Shown piece after piece: positions 18,194 through 29,454 of a stretch of DNA of 64,000 nt (positions are counted from its first letter, which is position 1; every line of letters begins with the position of its first letter). Origin of the DNA: an uncultured Polaribacter sp. (GTDB lineage: Bacteria; Bacteroidota; Bacteroidia; Flavobacteriales; Flavobacteriaceae); contig NZ_CANMBY010000002.1 in NCBI RefSeq assembly GCF_947496195.1, positions 558,001 through 622,000 on the forward strand, in the 5' to 3' direction. Below the pieces are notes generated by a model. It had not been told where the DNA came from and ran no database searches. It saw only the letters and a program-made list of their open reading frames with translations. A program made the position numbers and the translations under genes.

Positions 18194-21049
18194 TTACTTA
18201 CTTAAATACATTTTTCTTCTAGAATATAAATCATAGAAATCATCATCTTTTAAACTATCTATAAATAAGATGCTTTCTCCAGTAGATTTCATTTCTGGCC
18301 CTAAACGTTTGTCAACATTAGGAAACTTATTGAAAGAGAATACAGGTTGTTTTATAGCATAACCATCTAGCTGAGGATTAAAATCAAAATCTGTTACTTT
18401 CTTTTCACCTAACATTACTTTAGTTGCATAATTTACATAAGGCTCTTTATAAGCTTTTGCAATAAAAGGAACTGTTCTAGAAGCTCTTGGGTTTGCTTCT
18501 ATAATGAATACTGTATCATCTTTAATGGCAAACTGAATATTAATTAAACCTACTGTTTTTAATTCTCTTGCAATTGTATGAGTATGATCTATAATTTGTT
18601 GCATTACCAAATCACCTAAATTAAAGGCTGGTAAAGTAGCATTAGAATCTCCTGAATGAATTCCACAAGGCTCTATATGTTCCATAATTCCAATAATATA
18701 AACATTACCATCTGCATCACAAATAGCATCTGCTTCTGCTTCTATAGCTCCATCTAAATAATGATCTAATAATAGTTTATTATTCGGAATTTTACGTAAT
18801 AAATCTACAACATGCTCTACTAATTCTTCTTTATTGATAACAATTTTCATTCCTTGTCCACCTAAAACATAAGATGGTCTTACTAAAATTGGAAAGTTTA
18901 ATTGATCTGCTAAAGCTAAAGCTTCATCTGCAGTTTCTGCTACACCAAATTCTGGATAAGGAATATTGTTTTCTTTTAATAAAGTAGAAAAACGACCTCT
19001 ATCTTCAGCAATATCTAAAGCTTCAAAAGAAGTTCCTATAATTTTGATTCCATATTTAGTTAACTTCTCTGCTAATTTTAATGCAGTTTGACCTCCTAAT
19101 TGAACAATAACACCTTCTGGCTTTTCATGTCTTATGATGTCATAAATATGTTCCCAAAATACAGGTTCGAAATATAATTTATCTGCAGTATCAAAATCAG
19201 TAGAAACGGTTTCTGGATTACAGTTAATCATAATCGTTTCATAACCACACTCTTTAGCAGCTAAAACTCCATGTACACAACAGTAATCAAACTCAATACC
19301 TTGTCCAATTCTGTTTGGTCCAGAACCTAAAACCACAATTTTTTTCTTATCACTAACTTTACTTTCGTTAGCTATAACTACTTCTCCATTTGGAGTCTGT
19401 ATTTCATTTTCGAATGTAGAATAATAGTAAGGCGTTTTTGCAGTAAATTCTGCAGCACAAGTATCTACTAATTTGTAAACACGCTGTACTTTAAGCTCTT
19501 CTCTTTTATTATAAACTTCACTCTCATAACAATCTAGCATATGTGCTATTTGTCTGTCTCCATAACCTTTTTGCTTTGCTTCTAATAGTAAATCTCTATC
19601 AATGGTATCAATTGTGTAAGTAGAAATTTCTTTTTCTAAATGAAACAATTCTTCATATTGTTTTAAATACCACATATCAATTTTTGTGATATCATATATT
19701 TTAGAAAGCGGAATACCCATTGCAATAGCATCGTAAATTGCAAAAACACGATCCCAACTTGCATTAGTTAATTTTTCTATAATTTGATTATAATCTTTAT
19801 ACCCTTTACCATCTGCACCTAAACCATTACGTTTAATTTCTAAAGACTGCGTTGCTTTGTGTAATGCTTCTTGGAAAGAACGTCCAATTCCCATTACTTC
19901 ACCAACTGCTTTCATTTGTAAACCTAAAGTTCTATCAGAACCTTCGAATTTATCAAAATTCCAACGAGGTATTTTAACAATTACATAATCTAAAGTAGGC
20001 TCAAATAAAGCAGATGTAGATTTTGTAATTTGATTTTCTAACTCATCTAATGTATAACCAATAGCTAATTTTGTAGCCACTTTTGCAATAGGATAACCTG
20101 TTGCTTTAGAAGCTAAAGCTGATGAACGAGAAACACGTGGATTAATTTCAATAGCAATAATATCTTCTTTTTCATCAGGCGAAACAGCAAACTGTACATT
20201 ACAACCACCTTCAAAATCACCAATAGAACGCATCATATGTATAGCCATATCACGCATTTTTTGATACGTTTTATCAGAAAGTGTCATTGCTGGAGCCACT
20301 GTTATAGAATCTCCTGTATGAATACCCATTGGATCCATATTTTCGATAGAACAGATAATAACAACATTGTCATTCTTATCTCTTAAAAGCTCTAACTCAT
20401 ACTCTTTCCAACCCATCATAGCTTTATCTATCATCACCTCATGAATAGGTGATGCTTCTAAGCCTCTTCTTAAAAGTTCATCAAAATCTTCTGCTTTATA
20501 AACAATAGATGCACCTGCTCCACCAAGTGTATATGAAGATCTAATTACTAAAGGAAAACCAAATTCTTGCGCTATTTCTTTACCTTTTAAAAAAGAAGTT
20601 GCAGTTGCTTGTGGTGCCATTGGAACTCCAATTTTACCCATTAGTTCTCTAAACTGCTCTCTATCTTCTGTAACGTTAATAGCATTAATGTCTACACCAA
20701 TTTGTTTTACACCAAAGTCTGACCAAATCCCTTTTTCATCTGCTTCTATACATAAGTTTAATGCAGTTTGACCACCCATTGTTGGTAAAACAGCATCTAT
20801 TTGAGGATGTTCTTTTAATATTTTAATAATCGACTTTGTAGTCAAAGGCAACAAGTATACATGGTCAGCCATTGAAGGGTCTGTCATGATTGTTGCTGGA
20901 TTAGAATTAATTAAGATTGTTTCGATTCCATCTTCTCTTAAAGAACGTAAAGATTGGGATCCAGAATAATCAAATTCACAGGCTTGACCAATGATTATTG
21001 GTCCAGAACCAATGATTAAAATGGATTTAAGGTCTTCTCTTTTCGGCAT
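18194..21049 (-). CDS. carB: Carbamoyl-phosphate synthase large subunit, lacking the allosteric domain
   Basis: Makes carbamoyl phosphate from ammonia (supplied by CarA), bicarbonate and two ATP, for pyrimidine and arginine synthesis. At 951 residues it has both ATP-grasp halves: the first opens with SILIIGSGPIIIGQACEFDYSG, the second near residue 550 with IVVLGSGPNRIGQGIEFDY, separated by the helical oligomerisation region. The E. coli enzyme is 1073 residues and ends in an MGS-like domain that binds UMP and ornithine. Here the protein stops shortly after FNKFPNVDKRLGPEMKSTGE, so that domain is absent. This shortened form is usual in flavobacteria, as far as I know. carA is not in the window. 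Confidence 0.95.
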   Translation of the reverse strand: MPKREDLKSILIIGSGPIIIGQACEFDYSGSQSLRSLREDGIETILINSNPATIMTDPSMADHVYLLPLTTKSIIKILKEHPQIDAVLPTMGGQTALNLCIEADEKGIWSDFGVKQIGVDINAINVTEDREQFRELMGKIGVPMAPQATATSFLKGKEIAQEFGFPLVIRSSYTLGGAGASIVYKAEDFDELLRRGLEASPIHEVMIDKAMMGWKEYELELLRDKNDNVVIICSIENMDPMGIHTGDSITVAPAMTLSDKTYQKMRDMAIHMMRSIGDFEGGCNVQFAVSPDEKEDIIAIEINPRVSRSSALASKATGYPIAKVATKLAIGYTLDELENQITKSTSALFEPTLDYVIVKIPRWNFDKFEGSDRTLGLQMKAVGEVMGIGRSFQEALHKATQSLEIKRNGLGADGKGYKDYNQIIEKLTNASWDRVFAIYDAIAMGIPLSKIYDITKIDMWYLKQYEELFHLEKEISTYTIDTIDRDLLLEAKQKGYGDRQIAHMLDCYESEVYNKREELKVQRVYKLVDTCAAEFTAKTPYYYSTFENEIQTPNGEVVIANESKVSDKKKIVVLGSGPNRIGQGIEFDYCCVHGVLAAKECGYETIMINCNPETVSTDFDTADKLYFEPVFWEHIYDIIRHEKPEGVIVQLGGQTALKLAEKLTKYGIKIIGTSFEALDIAEDRGRFSTLLKENNIPYPEFGVAETADEALALADQLNFPILVRPSYVLGGQGMKIVINKEELVEHVVDLLRKIPNNKLLLDHYLDGAIEAEADAICDADGNVYIIGIMEHIEPCGIHSGDSNATLPAFNLGDLVMQQIIDHTHTIARELKTVGLINIQFAIKDDTVFIIEANPRASRTVPFIAKAYKEPYVNYATKVMLGEKKVTDFDFNPQLDGYAIKQPVFSFNKFPNVDKRLGPEMKSTGESILFIDSLKDDDFYDLYSRRKMYLSK

Positions 21050-21100
21050 TGTAAGTTGTTGTATTTATTAGTTTTACAAAAATAGTTAGTGCTTGGGTAT

Positions 21101-21133
21101 AAAAAAAGGTGTTACTTAAAAAAGTAACACCTT
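21101..21133 (-). terminator. Intrinsic terminator of rpmH
   Basis: Stem GGTGTTACT/AGTAACACC with a 6-base loop; on the minus strand it is followed by seven T residues. Located just after the rpmH stop and before carB. Confidence 0.88.
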
Positions 21134-21156
21134 ATATATTAACAATTGTTAATCAT

Positions 21157-21318
21157 TTATCTTTTTGGTCTAGCTTCAGATGAAACAGATAATTTCTTTC
21201 TTCCTTTTGCTCTTCTACGTGCTAAAACTTTTCTACCATTAGCAGAAGCCATTCTCTCTCTGAAACCATGTTTGTTTCTTCTCTTTCTTTTCGATGGTTG
21301 ATACGTTCTTTTTGGCAT
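21157..21318 (-). CDS. rpmH: 50S ribosomal protein L34
   Basis: A 53-residue, extremely basic protein of the large ribosomal subunit. The start [19 protein letters not shown] and [22 protein letters not shown] are the invariant L34 segments, and the short extension [10 protein letters not shown] closes it. Its own promoter (-33 TTTG at 21409-21412, -7 TATATTTG at 21382-21389) and terminator make it a stand-alone unit. The genes usually beside rpmH in many bacteria (rnpA, dnaA) are absent; yidC lies nearby but on the opposite strand beyond pyrG. Confidence 0.96.
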   Translation of the reverse strand: MPKRTYQPSKRKRRNKHGFRERMASANGRKVLARRRAKGRKKLSVSSEARPKR

Positions 21319-21381
21319 TACCTGTATTTTTTAATATCTAATTAATTTACTAGCTCTAAAATTGCCTTTTAAAAGCGAGTG

Positions 21382-21412
21382 CAAATATACAACTGTTTTT
21401 ATTTTAAGCAAA
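21382..21412 (-). promoter_or_regulatory. Bacteroidota-type promoter of rpmH
   Basis: On the minus strand: -33 TTTG (21409-21412), 19-base spacer, -7 TATATTTG (21382-21389). Both boxes and the spacing match the Bacteroidota consensus. The start codon is 64 bases downstream. Confidence 0.75.
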
Positions 21413-21489
21413 CACATTTTTTAAATTTTTTAAAAAAATTTTATCCTTTTAAAAAATGATAGGTATACAAAATGTTTTTAGGTTTTTTA

Positions 21490-23152
<1,663 letters not shown>

Positions 23153-23314
23153 TTTATAAAATTGTCATTTTTAGTATCAATAATTCAATTACTTATTTTT
23201 TTAAGTGTTTTTGAATGTACTAAAAAAGACATTTGAAATTTAGGAATACTATTTGAACTACTAACAAGTATAAAATTTAAAGCACTAAAAAGAGTATAAA
23301 ATCTGCTTTTTAAC

Positions 23315-23322
23315 TACATTTG
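23315..23322 (+). promoter_or_regulatory. Putative -7 element (TACATTTG) upstream of yidC
   Basis: Exact match to TANNTTTG, 57 bases before the yidC ATG. No convincing -33 TTTG at the right distance, so support is partial. Confidence 0.4.
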
Positions 23323-23379
23323 TCGCGTTTTTAAAAAGAAGTTCACTCATTAAAGTGACAAACTGACATTAATTTACAC

Positions 23380-25263
23380 ATGGAAAAAAAACCTTTTGAT
23401 TATAACTCGTTTATTGGTATGATTCTTTTAGGAGCAATTATGCTTTGGTATTTTCAAACCAATAAACCAGAAATTGAACCAGAAAAAACATCTATAGAAC
23501 AAATTATAGATTCTACAAAAAACAATGTTGTAGAAAATAAAGTAATAGAAAATACGGCTATAGTTCAAAACGACTCTATACAAAATGTTGCTTTAACCAA
23601 TAAATTTGGTGCTTTTGCATACAGTGCTGTAAATGGTAAAGAAGGGGCTACTACTATAGAAAACAACCTAGTTAAATTAACAATAGATAATAAAGGAGGT
23701 CAAATTTCAGTAGCAGAAATTAAGAATTATCAAACGTATGATTCTCTTCCTTTATACATGATAAAAGACAATAATGCATCTTTTAACATCAATTTCGGAA
23801 CTACAGATAACAGAATTTTAAATACCACTGATTTATTCTTTGAGCCTAATTTAACTCAGAATGGAAAAAATCAAATCTTATCTATGAAATTAAAAGTTTC
23901 TGAAACTCAATTTCTAGAATATAGATATGAAATTAAACCAGATGAATATATGGTAGATTTTACCATACGTTCTCAAGGTTTAAATAATGTGTTTAATAGT
24001 TCTAATCCTATTAATTTAGATTGGACTTTAAACGGTTATAGACATGAAAAAAGTATTTACACAGAAAATACTATGTATTCTTACTACTACTTTAAAAGTG
24101 ATGATGAAGTAGACTATTTAAATGCTGGTAATACAGAAGTTGTAAATGACTTAGATTGGGTAGCTTACAAGCAACACTTTTTTACATCTAACTTACTAAC
24201 AGACACACCTTTTAATAATGCAACTGTAACTTCTACAGATTTAGTAAATGATGAAAAATTAGATACCGTTTTTACTAAAAAATACGAATTAAAAACTCCT
24301 TTAGCATTAACTGCAGGTGAGCTTAATTATAATATGAAATGGTTTTACGGACCAAGTGATTATAACTTATTAAGCAGTGACCAATACAAAGGTACAGATT
24401 TAGAAGAAATTGCAGATTTAGGATGGGGTATTTTCGGTTTCTTAAACAGAACTATTTTTTATCCAGTATTTAATCTTTTAAAAGGATTGATGTCTAACTA
24501 TGGTTTAATAATTATTTTAATGACAATTGTTGTTAGAATTTTAATGTCTCCTTTAGTTTATAAATCTTATGTTTCTAGTGCCAAGATGAAGGTAATTCGT
24601 CCAGAATTACAAGCCTTAAATGAGAAATATCCTGGTAAAGAAAATGCCATGAAACGTCAGCAAGAAACCATGGCTATTCAAAGAAAAGCTGGAGTTAGCA
24701 TGATGTCTGGTTGTATACCAGCATTATTACAAATGCCTATTTTCTTTGCATTATTTAAATTTTTTCCAACAAACATTTCTTTAAGACAAGAAGGGTTTTT
24801 ATGGGCACCAGATTTATCATCTTATGATGTTATTTTTAATTTACCTTTTGATATTCCATTCTATGGAGATCACGTAAGTTTATTTCCAATATTAGCTTCT
24901 GTTGCTATTTTCTTTTACATGAAAATGAATCAAAGTCAACAAATGAGTATGCAAGCACCTCCACAAGAAGGTATGCCTGACATGAGTAAGATGATGAAAT
25001 ATATGATTTACTTATCTCCTATTATGATGTTGGTATTCTTTAACAGATATGCTAGTGGATTAAGTTTATACTATTTTGTATCGAATTTATTAACGATTAC
25101 AATTATGTTAGTGATTAAAAACTATGTAATTGATGAAGATAAAATTCATGCTCAAATAGAAGAAAACAAAAAGAGACCAGAAAAGAAGAAGAGCAAGTTT
25201 AGACAAAGAATAGATGAAGCTATGAAACAAGCTCAAGAACAACAAGCAAGACAAAAAAAATAA
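23380..25263 (+). CDS. yidC: Membrane protein insertase YidC
   Basis: Inserts and folds inner-membrane proteins, alone or with SecYEG. At 627 residues it has an N-terminal helix (about residues 12-25), a large periplasmic domain (about 60-350) and the conserved 60KD_IMP core. The core begins WGIFGFLNRTIFYPVFNLLKGLMSNYGLIIILMTIVVRILMSPLVYKSYVSSAKMKVIRPEL. It includes the hydrophilic-groove Arg in VVRILMSPL and GCIPALLQMPIFFALFKFFP. The C-terminal tail is Lys/Gln-rich, as is common in Bacteroidota. A strong terminator follows. Confidence 0.96.
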   Translation: MEKKPFDYNSFIGMILLGAIMLWYFQTNKPEIEPEKTSIEQIIDSTKNNVVENKVIENTAIVQNDSIQNVALTNKFGAFAYSAVNGKEGATTIENNLVKLTIDNKGGQISVAEIKNYQTYDSLPLYMIKDNNASFNINFGTTDNRILNTTDLFFEPNLTQNGKNQILSMKLKVSETQFLEYRYEIKPDEYMVDFTIRSQGLNNVFNSSNPINLDWTLNGYRHEKSIYTENTMYSYYYFKSDDEVDYLNAGNTEVVNDLDWVAYKQHFFTSNLLTDTPFNNATVTSTDLVNDEKLDTVFTKKYELKTPLALTAGELNYNMKWFYGPSDYNLLSSDQYKGTDLEEIADLGWGIFGFLNRTIFYPVFNLLKGLMSNYGLIIILMTIVVRILMSPLVYKSYVSSAKMKVIRPELQALNEKYPGKENAMKRQQETMAIQRKAGVSMMSGCIPALLQMPIFFALFKFFPTNISLRQEGFLWAPDLSSYDVIFNLPFDIPFYGDHVSLFPILASVAIFFYMKMNQSQQMSMQAPPQEGMPDMSKMMKYMIYLSPIMMLVFFNRYASGLSLYYFVSNLLTITIMLVIKNYVIDEDKIHAQIEENKKRPEKKKSKFRQRIDEAMKQAQEQQARQKK

Positions 25264-25283
25264 GCTAGTAGCTTTAATAATAC

Positions 25284-25320
25284 ATAAAAAACCCAAACTA
25301 AATTAGTTTGGGTTTTTTAT
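25284..25320. terminator. Bidirectional terminator between yidC and hutH
   Basis: A near-perfect hairpin, AAAAAACCCAAACTA paired with TAGTTTGGGTTTTTT, loop of four to six bases, A/T tracts on both sides; serves the converging genes. Confidence 0.92.
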
Positions 25321-25347
25321 GTATTAAAATATGTATTTTTCTAATAT

Positions 25348-26856
25348 TTAATTGAAAAGTTCTTTGCTATCAATTTCTAAAGAAGTTAAAAAATCTGAAG
25401 CTTTAACAATATCATTATGCAAAACTCTATCTTCATTAACAATAGTCACTTCAGTTCTAAATAATTGAATTATTGATTCTAAAAAAGGTGAACTTTTTGC
25501 TTTCATAAAACTTAAAGCTTGAGAGGCTGTAAATAACTCTATTGCTAAAATGGTTTGTAAATTATCTACCACTTTTTTACATTTAGTTGCAGCATTAGCA
25601 CCCATAGATACATGGTCTTCTTGCCCATTACTAGACTCTATAGAATCTACACTAGCAGGGGTTGCATATTGCTTGTTTTGACTAACAATACTTGCAGCTG
25701 TATATTGTGGAATCATAAAACCTGAATTTAAACCAGGATTAGAAACTAAAAACGGAGGCAAATGTCTATGACCAGAAACCAATTGATACGTTCTACGTTC
25801 AGAAATGTTACCTAATTCTGATAACGCAATAGCTAAAAAATCTAGGCCCAAAGCTAAAGGTTGTCCATGAAAATTTCCTCCAGAAATTATTTCATCTTCA
25901 TCCACAAAAATGTTTGGATTATCTGTAACTGAGTTGATTTCAGTTAAAAAGGTTTTTGTTACAAATCGAATAGTATCTTTACTAGCTCCATGAACTTGTG
26001 GCATACATCTAAAAGAATATGGATCTTGAACATGCTGTTTTTCTTGAGAAATGAGTTCACTATTTTCTAAAAACTCTTTTATTCTTTCTGCAGTTTTTAA
26101 CTGTCCATTATGTGGCCTAGCTAAATGTATAAGCTCATTAAAAGGCTCAATTCTTCCATCAAAACCCTCTAAAGAAAGTGTACCAATTACATCTGCTAAA
26201 TAAGATAATTTATGAGCATTAAGTAAACAATGTATACCATAAGCAGACATAAATTGTGTACCATTTAACAAGGCTAAACCTTCTTTTGATTGTAAATTAA
26301 TTTTATCCCAAGAAAAAATATGCAATAATTTTTCTGCAGAAATTTTTTCATTTTTATAATACACTTCTCCTAAACCAATTAGAGGTAAAGATAAATGTGC
26401 TAAAGGCGATAAATCTCCAGAAGCCCCTAGAGATCCTTGTGTATAAACAACAGGTATTATATTATGATTATAAAAGTCTATAAGTCTTTGTACAGTAGCT
26501 AATTGCACTCCAGAATTACCATAGCTTAAAGACTTTATTTTAAACAAAATCATCAACTTTACTATTTCTTGTGGCACTTCATCTCCTGTTCCACAAGCAT
26601 GACTCATCACTAGATTTTCTTGAAGCTTTTGCAGATTTTCATCACTTATTTTAACATTATACAAAGCTCCAAAACCAGTATTAATTCCATAAATTGGTTT
26701 CGAAATCGATTTCGTCTTGTGATCTAAATAAGCTCTACATTTTTCTATTTTTTGAATAGCTGATTCAGATAATGCAATTTGTTTATCATTTATAATAATA
26801 GACTGAATATCAGATAAATCTAAAGGTTGATTATCTATATAGTGTATAGAATTCAT
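25348..26856 (-). CDS. hutH: Histidine ammonia-lyase
   Basis: Removes ammonia from histidine to give urocanate, the first step of histidine use. At 502 residues it carries the Ala-Ser-Gly triad (145-147, within GSLGASGDLSPLAHL) that cyclises to the MIO prosthetic group. Ser85-His86 in NLVMSHACGTGD is the HAL-type selectivity pair, which separates it from tyrosine and phenylalanine lyases. GTQFMSAYGIH and QEDHVSMGANAA are also typical. The other hut genes (hutU, hutI, hutG) are not in the window, so the pathway is dispersed or incomplete here. Confidence 0.93.
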   Translation of the reverse strand: MNSIHYIDNQPLDLSDIQSIIINDKQIALSESAIQKIEKCRAYLDHKTKSISKPIYGINTGFGALYNVKISDENLQKLQENLVMSHACGTGDEVPQEIVKLMILFKIKSLSYGNSGVQLATVQRLIDFYNHNIIPVVYTQGSLGASGDLSPLAHLSLPLIGLGEVYYKNEKISAEKLLHIFSWDKINLQSKEGLALLNGTQFMSAYGIHCLLNAHKLSYLADVIGTLSLEGFDGRIEPFNELIHLARPHNGQLKTAERIKEFLENSELISQEKQHVQDPYSFRCMPQVHGASKDTIRFVTKTFLTEINSVTDNPNIFVDEDEIISGGNFHGQPLALGLDFLAIALSELGNISERRTYQLVSGHRHLPPFLVSNPGLNSGFMIPQYTAASIVSQNKQYATPASVDSIESSNGQEDHVSMGANAATKCKKVVDNLQTILAIELFTASQALSFMKAKSSPFLESIIQLFRTEVTIVNEDRVLHNDIVKASDFLTSLEIDSKELFN

Positions 26857-26970
26857 AAGTTGATTTGATTGAGTGTCAAATGTCTACATTCATTATTTGA
26901 TTTGCAAATGATTTTAACAATTTTTATGCTTATGAATCCTTTATATTTGCATCGATTTTAAAAATATATA

Positions 26971-28005
26971 ATGAAAAATCTAGCTATTCTACTTATTAGT
27001 TTGTTAATCATGTCTTCTTGCAGTGAAGAACATAAAAAAGACTATGTTACTTTACAAGGTAAACTTTTAAATAATAAAGATTCTGTTATTACCATATCTA
27101 ATAGACAAGGTGTTGTTAAGAAAATTACTTTAGATGAAAATGGTAATTTTAAAGATACTTTAAAATTAAAATCTGATAAACCAGAAATTTATAATTTTTC
27201 TGTAAACCCTGGTAAAGCTGCACCAATCTATTTAAAAAATGGTTTTGATATTACTTTAGAAGGTAACTCAGATAATTTTATGAATAGCTTTAAATATTCT
27301 GGTGAAGGAGCATCTAATAGTAATTTTATTGTTGCTCAAATTAAAAAGAATCAAAGCATAAAAGACATACAAACCATTTTAGATTTAGAGCAATCTGAAT
27401 TTGATAAAAAAATTAATACCTTAAAAAAAGAATATGATAGTATTTTAAATTCTTATGATAATTTAGATAGTACATTATATGCTGGCATGAACAAACAAAA
27501 CAGCCAATTGATTACTTATTTTAAAAGTATTTATGACCAAAATTTAAGAATGGGTAAAGGTAGACCATCACCAACATTCAATAATTATTTAAATGTAAAA
27601 GGCGGTACTAAATCATTATCAGATTTTAAAGGCAAATATGTTTACATAGATGTATGGGCAACTTGGTGTGGTCCATGTGTTGTACAATTTCCTTACTTGA
27701 AAGAGTTAAAGAAAGATTACAAAAACAAGAACATTGTATTTGTTGGTATTTCTACAGACGAAGCTAGAAGAAATGGTGGATCTTGGGAAGCTGCTGAAAC
27801 AAAGTGGAGGAATTTTGTAAAAGAAAAAAACTTAGGAGACATACAATTATGGTCTGGTAAAGATTATTCTTTTCAACAAGCTTATGAAATTACTGGAATA
27901 CCTAGATTTATTTTAATAGATCCAAAAGGTAATATTGTTGATGCTAACGCTCCAAGACCTTCTGATCCAGCATTAAAACAACTTTTAAACTCTTTAAATA
28001 TTTAA
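26971..28005 (+). CDS. TlpA-like thioredoxin-domain lipoprotein
   Basis: A 344-residue periplasmic lipoprotein (lipobox LIMSSC, Cys 17). The N-terminal half is a beta-rich DUF4369-like region. The C-terminal half is a TlpA/AhpC-TSA thioredoxin fold with the redox pair Cys233-Gly-Pro-Cys236 in VWATWCGPC. YEITGIPRFILIDPKG supplies the cis-Pro loop. It probably reduces disulfides in the cell envelope; the partner is unknown. A -7-like TATATTTG lies at 26942-26949, 21 bases before the start. It diverges from hutH and converges on a small membrane protein. Confidence 0.88.
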   Translation: MKNLAILLISLLIMSSCSEEHKKDYVTLQGKLLNNKDSVITISNRQGVVKKITLDENGNFKDTLKLKSDKPEIYNFSVNPGKAAPIYLKNGFDITLEGNSDNFMNSFKYSGEGASNSNFIVAQIKKNQSIKDIQTILDLEQSEFDKKINTLKKEYDSILNSYDNLDSTLYAGMNKQNSQLITYFKSIYDQNLRMGKGRPSPTFNNYLNVKGGTKSLSDFKGKYVYIDVWATWCGPCVVQFPYLKELKKDYKNKNIVFVGISTDEARRNGGSWEAAETKWRNFVKEKNLGDIQLWSGKDYSFQQAYEITGIPRFILIDPKGNIVDANAPRPSDPALKQLLNSLNI

Positions 28006-28009
28006 GATT

Positions 28010-28216
28010 TTAGAAACCTAAAGAACCAATTAATTTACTACCAAGTCTTAAGAAAGCATTTAAGAAGATTATAAAAGCAATAAAAAATAACATTACCATT
28101 CCAAAATCAAAGAATGAATTAATATCGTTTAATTCAATCATATGCTTTCCTGTCTTTATTACAATGAATGTTGTGATTACAAAAAGGATGAACTGTTGGA
28201 TTGTACTTTTATACAT
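28010..28216 (-). CDS. Small two-helix membrane protein
   Basis: A 68-residue protein with two predicted membrane helices, residues about 8-25 and 36-56, joined by MIELNDINSFFDFG. I recognise no family with confidence. It converges on the TlpA-like gene, with only four bases between the stops, and no terminator lies between them. Coding character is supported by its length, strong hydrophobic periodicity and proper start; function unknown. Confidence 0.5.
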   Translation of the reverse strand: MYKSTIQQFILFVITTFIVIKTGKHMIELNDINSFFDFGMVMLFFIAFIIFLNAFLRLGSKLIGSLGF

Positions 28217-28365
28217 AATATTAGGGTTTTAAGTTAAATACACTACAAAGTTCAACTTTTTATAGCATCAATTAAGAAATATTAGACGAACAGTTCTATT
28301 CTGTAGTTAAACCAATTTTTAGCATCGACAAATCTAAAATTCTAAAAATACTTTAGTAGCAAAAG

Positions 28366-28402
28366 AAAAGGTGTAACTCTTTAATTAGAATTACACCTTT
28401 TA
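28366..28402 (-). terminator. Intrinsic terminator of accA
   Basis: Stem AAAGGTGTAACT paired with AATTACACCTTT (one bulge), followed on the minus strand by a T-rich run. Located 24 bases after the accA stop. Confidence 0.82.
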
Positions 28403-28426
28403 TTTATTGAAATTATTTCTTTGTAT

Positions 28427-29380
28427 CTATTCTTTATATACACCCATATCTGCATACTTATTCATTCTTTTAGCAACTAAATCAGCATCAGATAAATCTT
28501 TAAGTTCATTAAAAGCATCAATAATTTGATTTTGAACAGCTTTAAAAGCTCCTTCTCTATCAGAATGTGCTCCTCCAACTGGTTCTTTAATAATACCATC
28601 AATTAACTTTAACTTTTTCATATCTGTACCTGTTAATTTTAAGGCCTCTGCAGCTTGTTCTTTAAACTCCCAGCTTCTCCATAAAATAGAAGAACAAGAT
28701 TCTGGAGAAATTACAGTATACCAAGTATTTTCCATCATGTACACTCTATCTCCTACTCCAATTCCTAATGCGCCTCCAGAAGCTCCTTCACCAATTACAA
28801 TAGTAATGATAGGAGTTTTTAAACGTGTCATTTCAAAAATATTTCTTGCAATAGCTTCTCCTTGACCTCTTTCTTCTGCTTCTAAACCAGGGTATGCACC
28901 AGGTGTATCTAACAATGTTACTACAGGTATACCAAACTTTTCTGCCATTTTCATTAAACGTAAAGCTTTTCTATACCCTTCTGGATTTGCCATCCCAAAG
29001 TTTCTATATTGTCGAGTTTTGGTGTTATATCCTTTTTGTTGACCAATAAACATAAATGATTGATCTCCAATTTTACCTAAACCACCAATCATAGCTTTGT
29101 CATCTTTTACACTTCTATCTCCATGAAGTTCCATAAAGGTATCACCACAAATTGCTTTGATATAATCTAAAGTATAAGGTCTATTAGGGTGTCTAGAAAG
29201 CTGAACCCTTTGCCAAGGTGTAAGGTTTTTATAAATATCTTTTCTAGCAGTGGCTAGTTTTTTTTCTATTTTTTTACATGTAGCAGTTACATCAACATCA
29301 CTTTCTTCTCCAATAATTTGACATTTTTCAAGCTGATCTTGAAGTTCTTTTATTGGCATCTCAAAATCTAAATATTCCAT
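28427..29380 (-). CDS. accA: Acetyl-CoA carboxylase carboxyltransferase subunit alpha
   Basis: Transfers the carboxyl group from carboxybiotin to acetyl-CoA, giving malonyl-CoA for fatty-acid synthesis, in complex with AccD. At 317 residues it has the AccA layout: an N-terminal coiled segment ([19 protein letters not shown]), [20 protein letters not shown], the [20 protein letters not shown] region, and the crotonase-fold oxyanion segment [26 protein letters not shown] is also diagnostic. It has its own terminator. The accB, accC and accD genes are elsewhere. An EamA exporter gene ends 74 bases upstream. Confidence 0.95.
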   Translation of the reverse strand: MEYLDFEMPIKELQDQLEKCQIIGEESDVDVTATCKKIEKKLATARKDIYKNLTPWQRVQLSRHPNRPYTLDYIKAICGDTFMELHGDRSVKDDKAMIGGLGKIGDQSFMFIGQQKGYNTKTRQYRNFGMANPEGYRKALRLMKMAEKFGIPVVTLLDTPGAYPGLEAEERGQGEAIARNIFEMTRLKTPIITIVIGEGASGGALGIGVGDRVYMMENTWYTVISPESCSSILWRSWEFKEQAAEALKLTGTDMKKLKLIDGIIKEPVGGAHSDREGAFKAVQNQIIDAFNELKDLSDADLVAKRMNKYADMGVYKE

Positions 29381-29454
29381 TTTGCTAAAGTTTTGAATTT
29401 GTTGTTTGGACTAACAAACATACTATAAAATTTACTTTTTTTTGTTAAAGAAAC

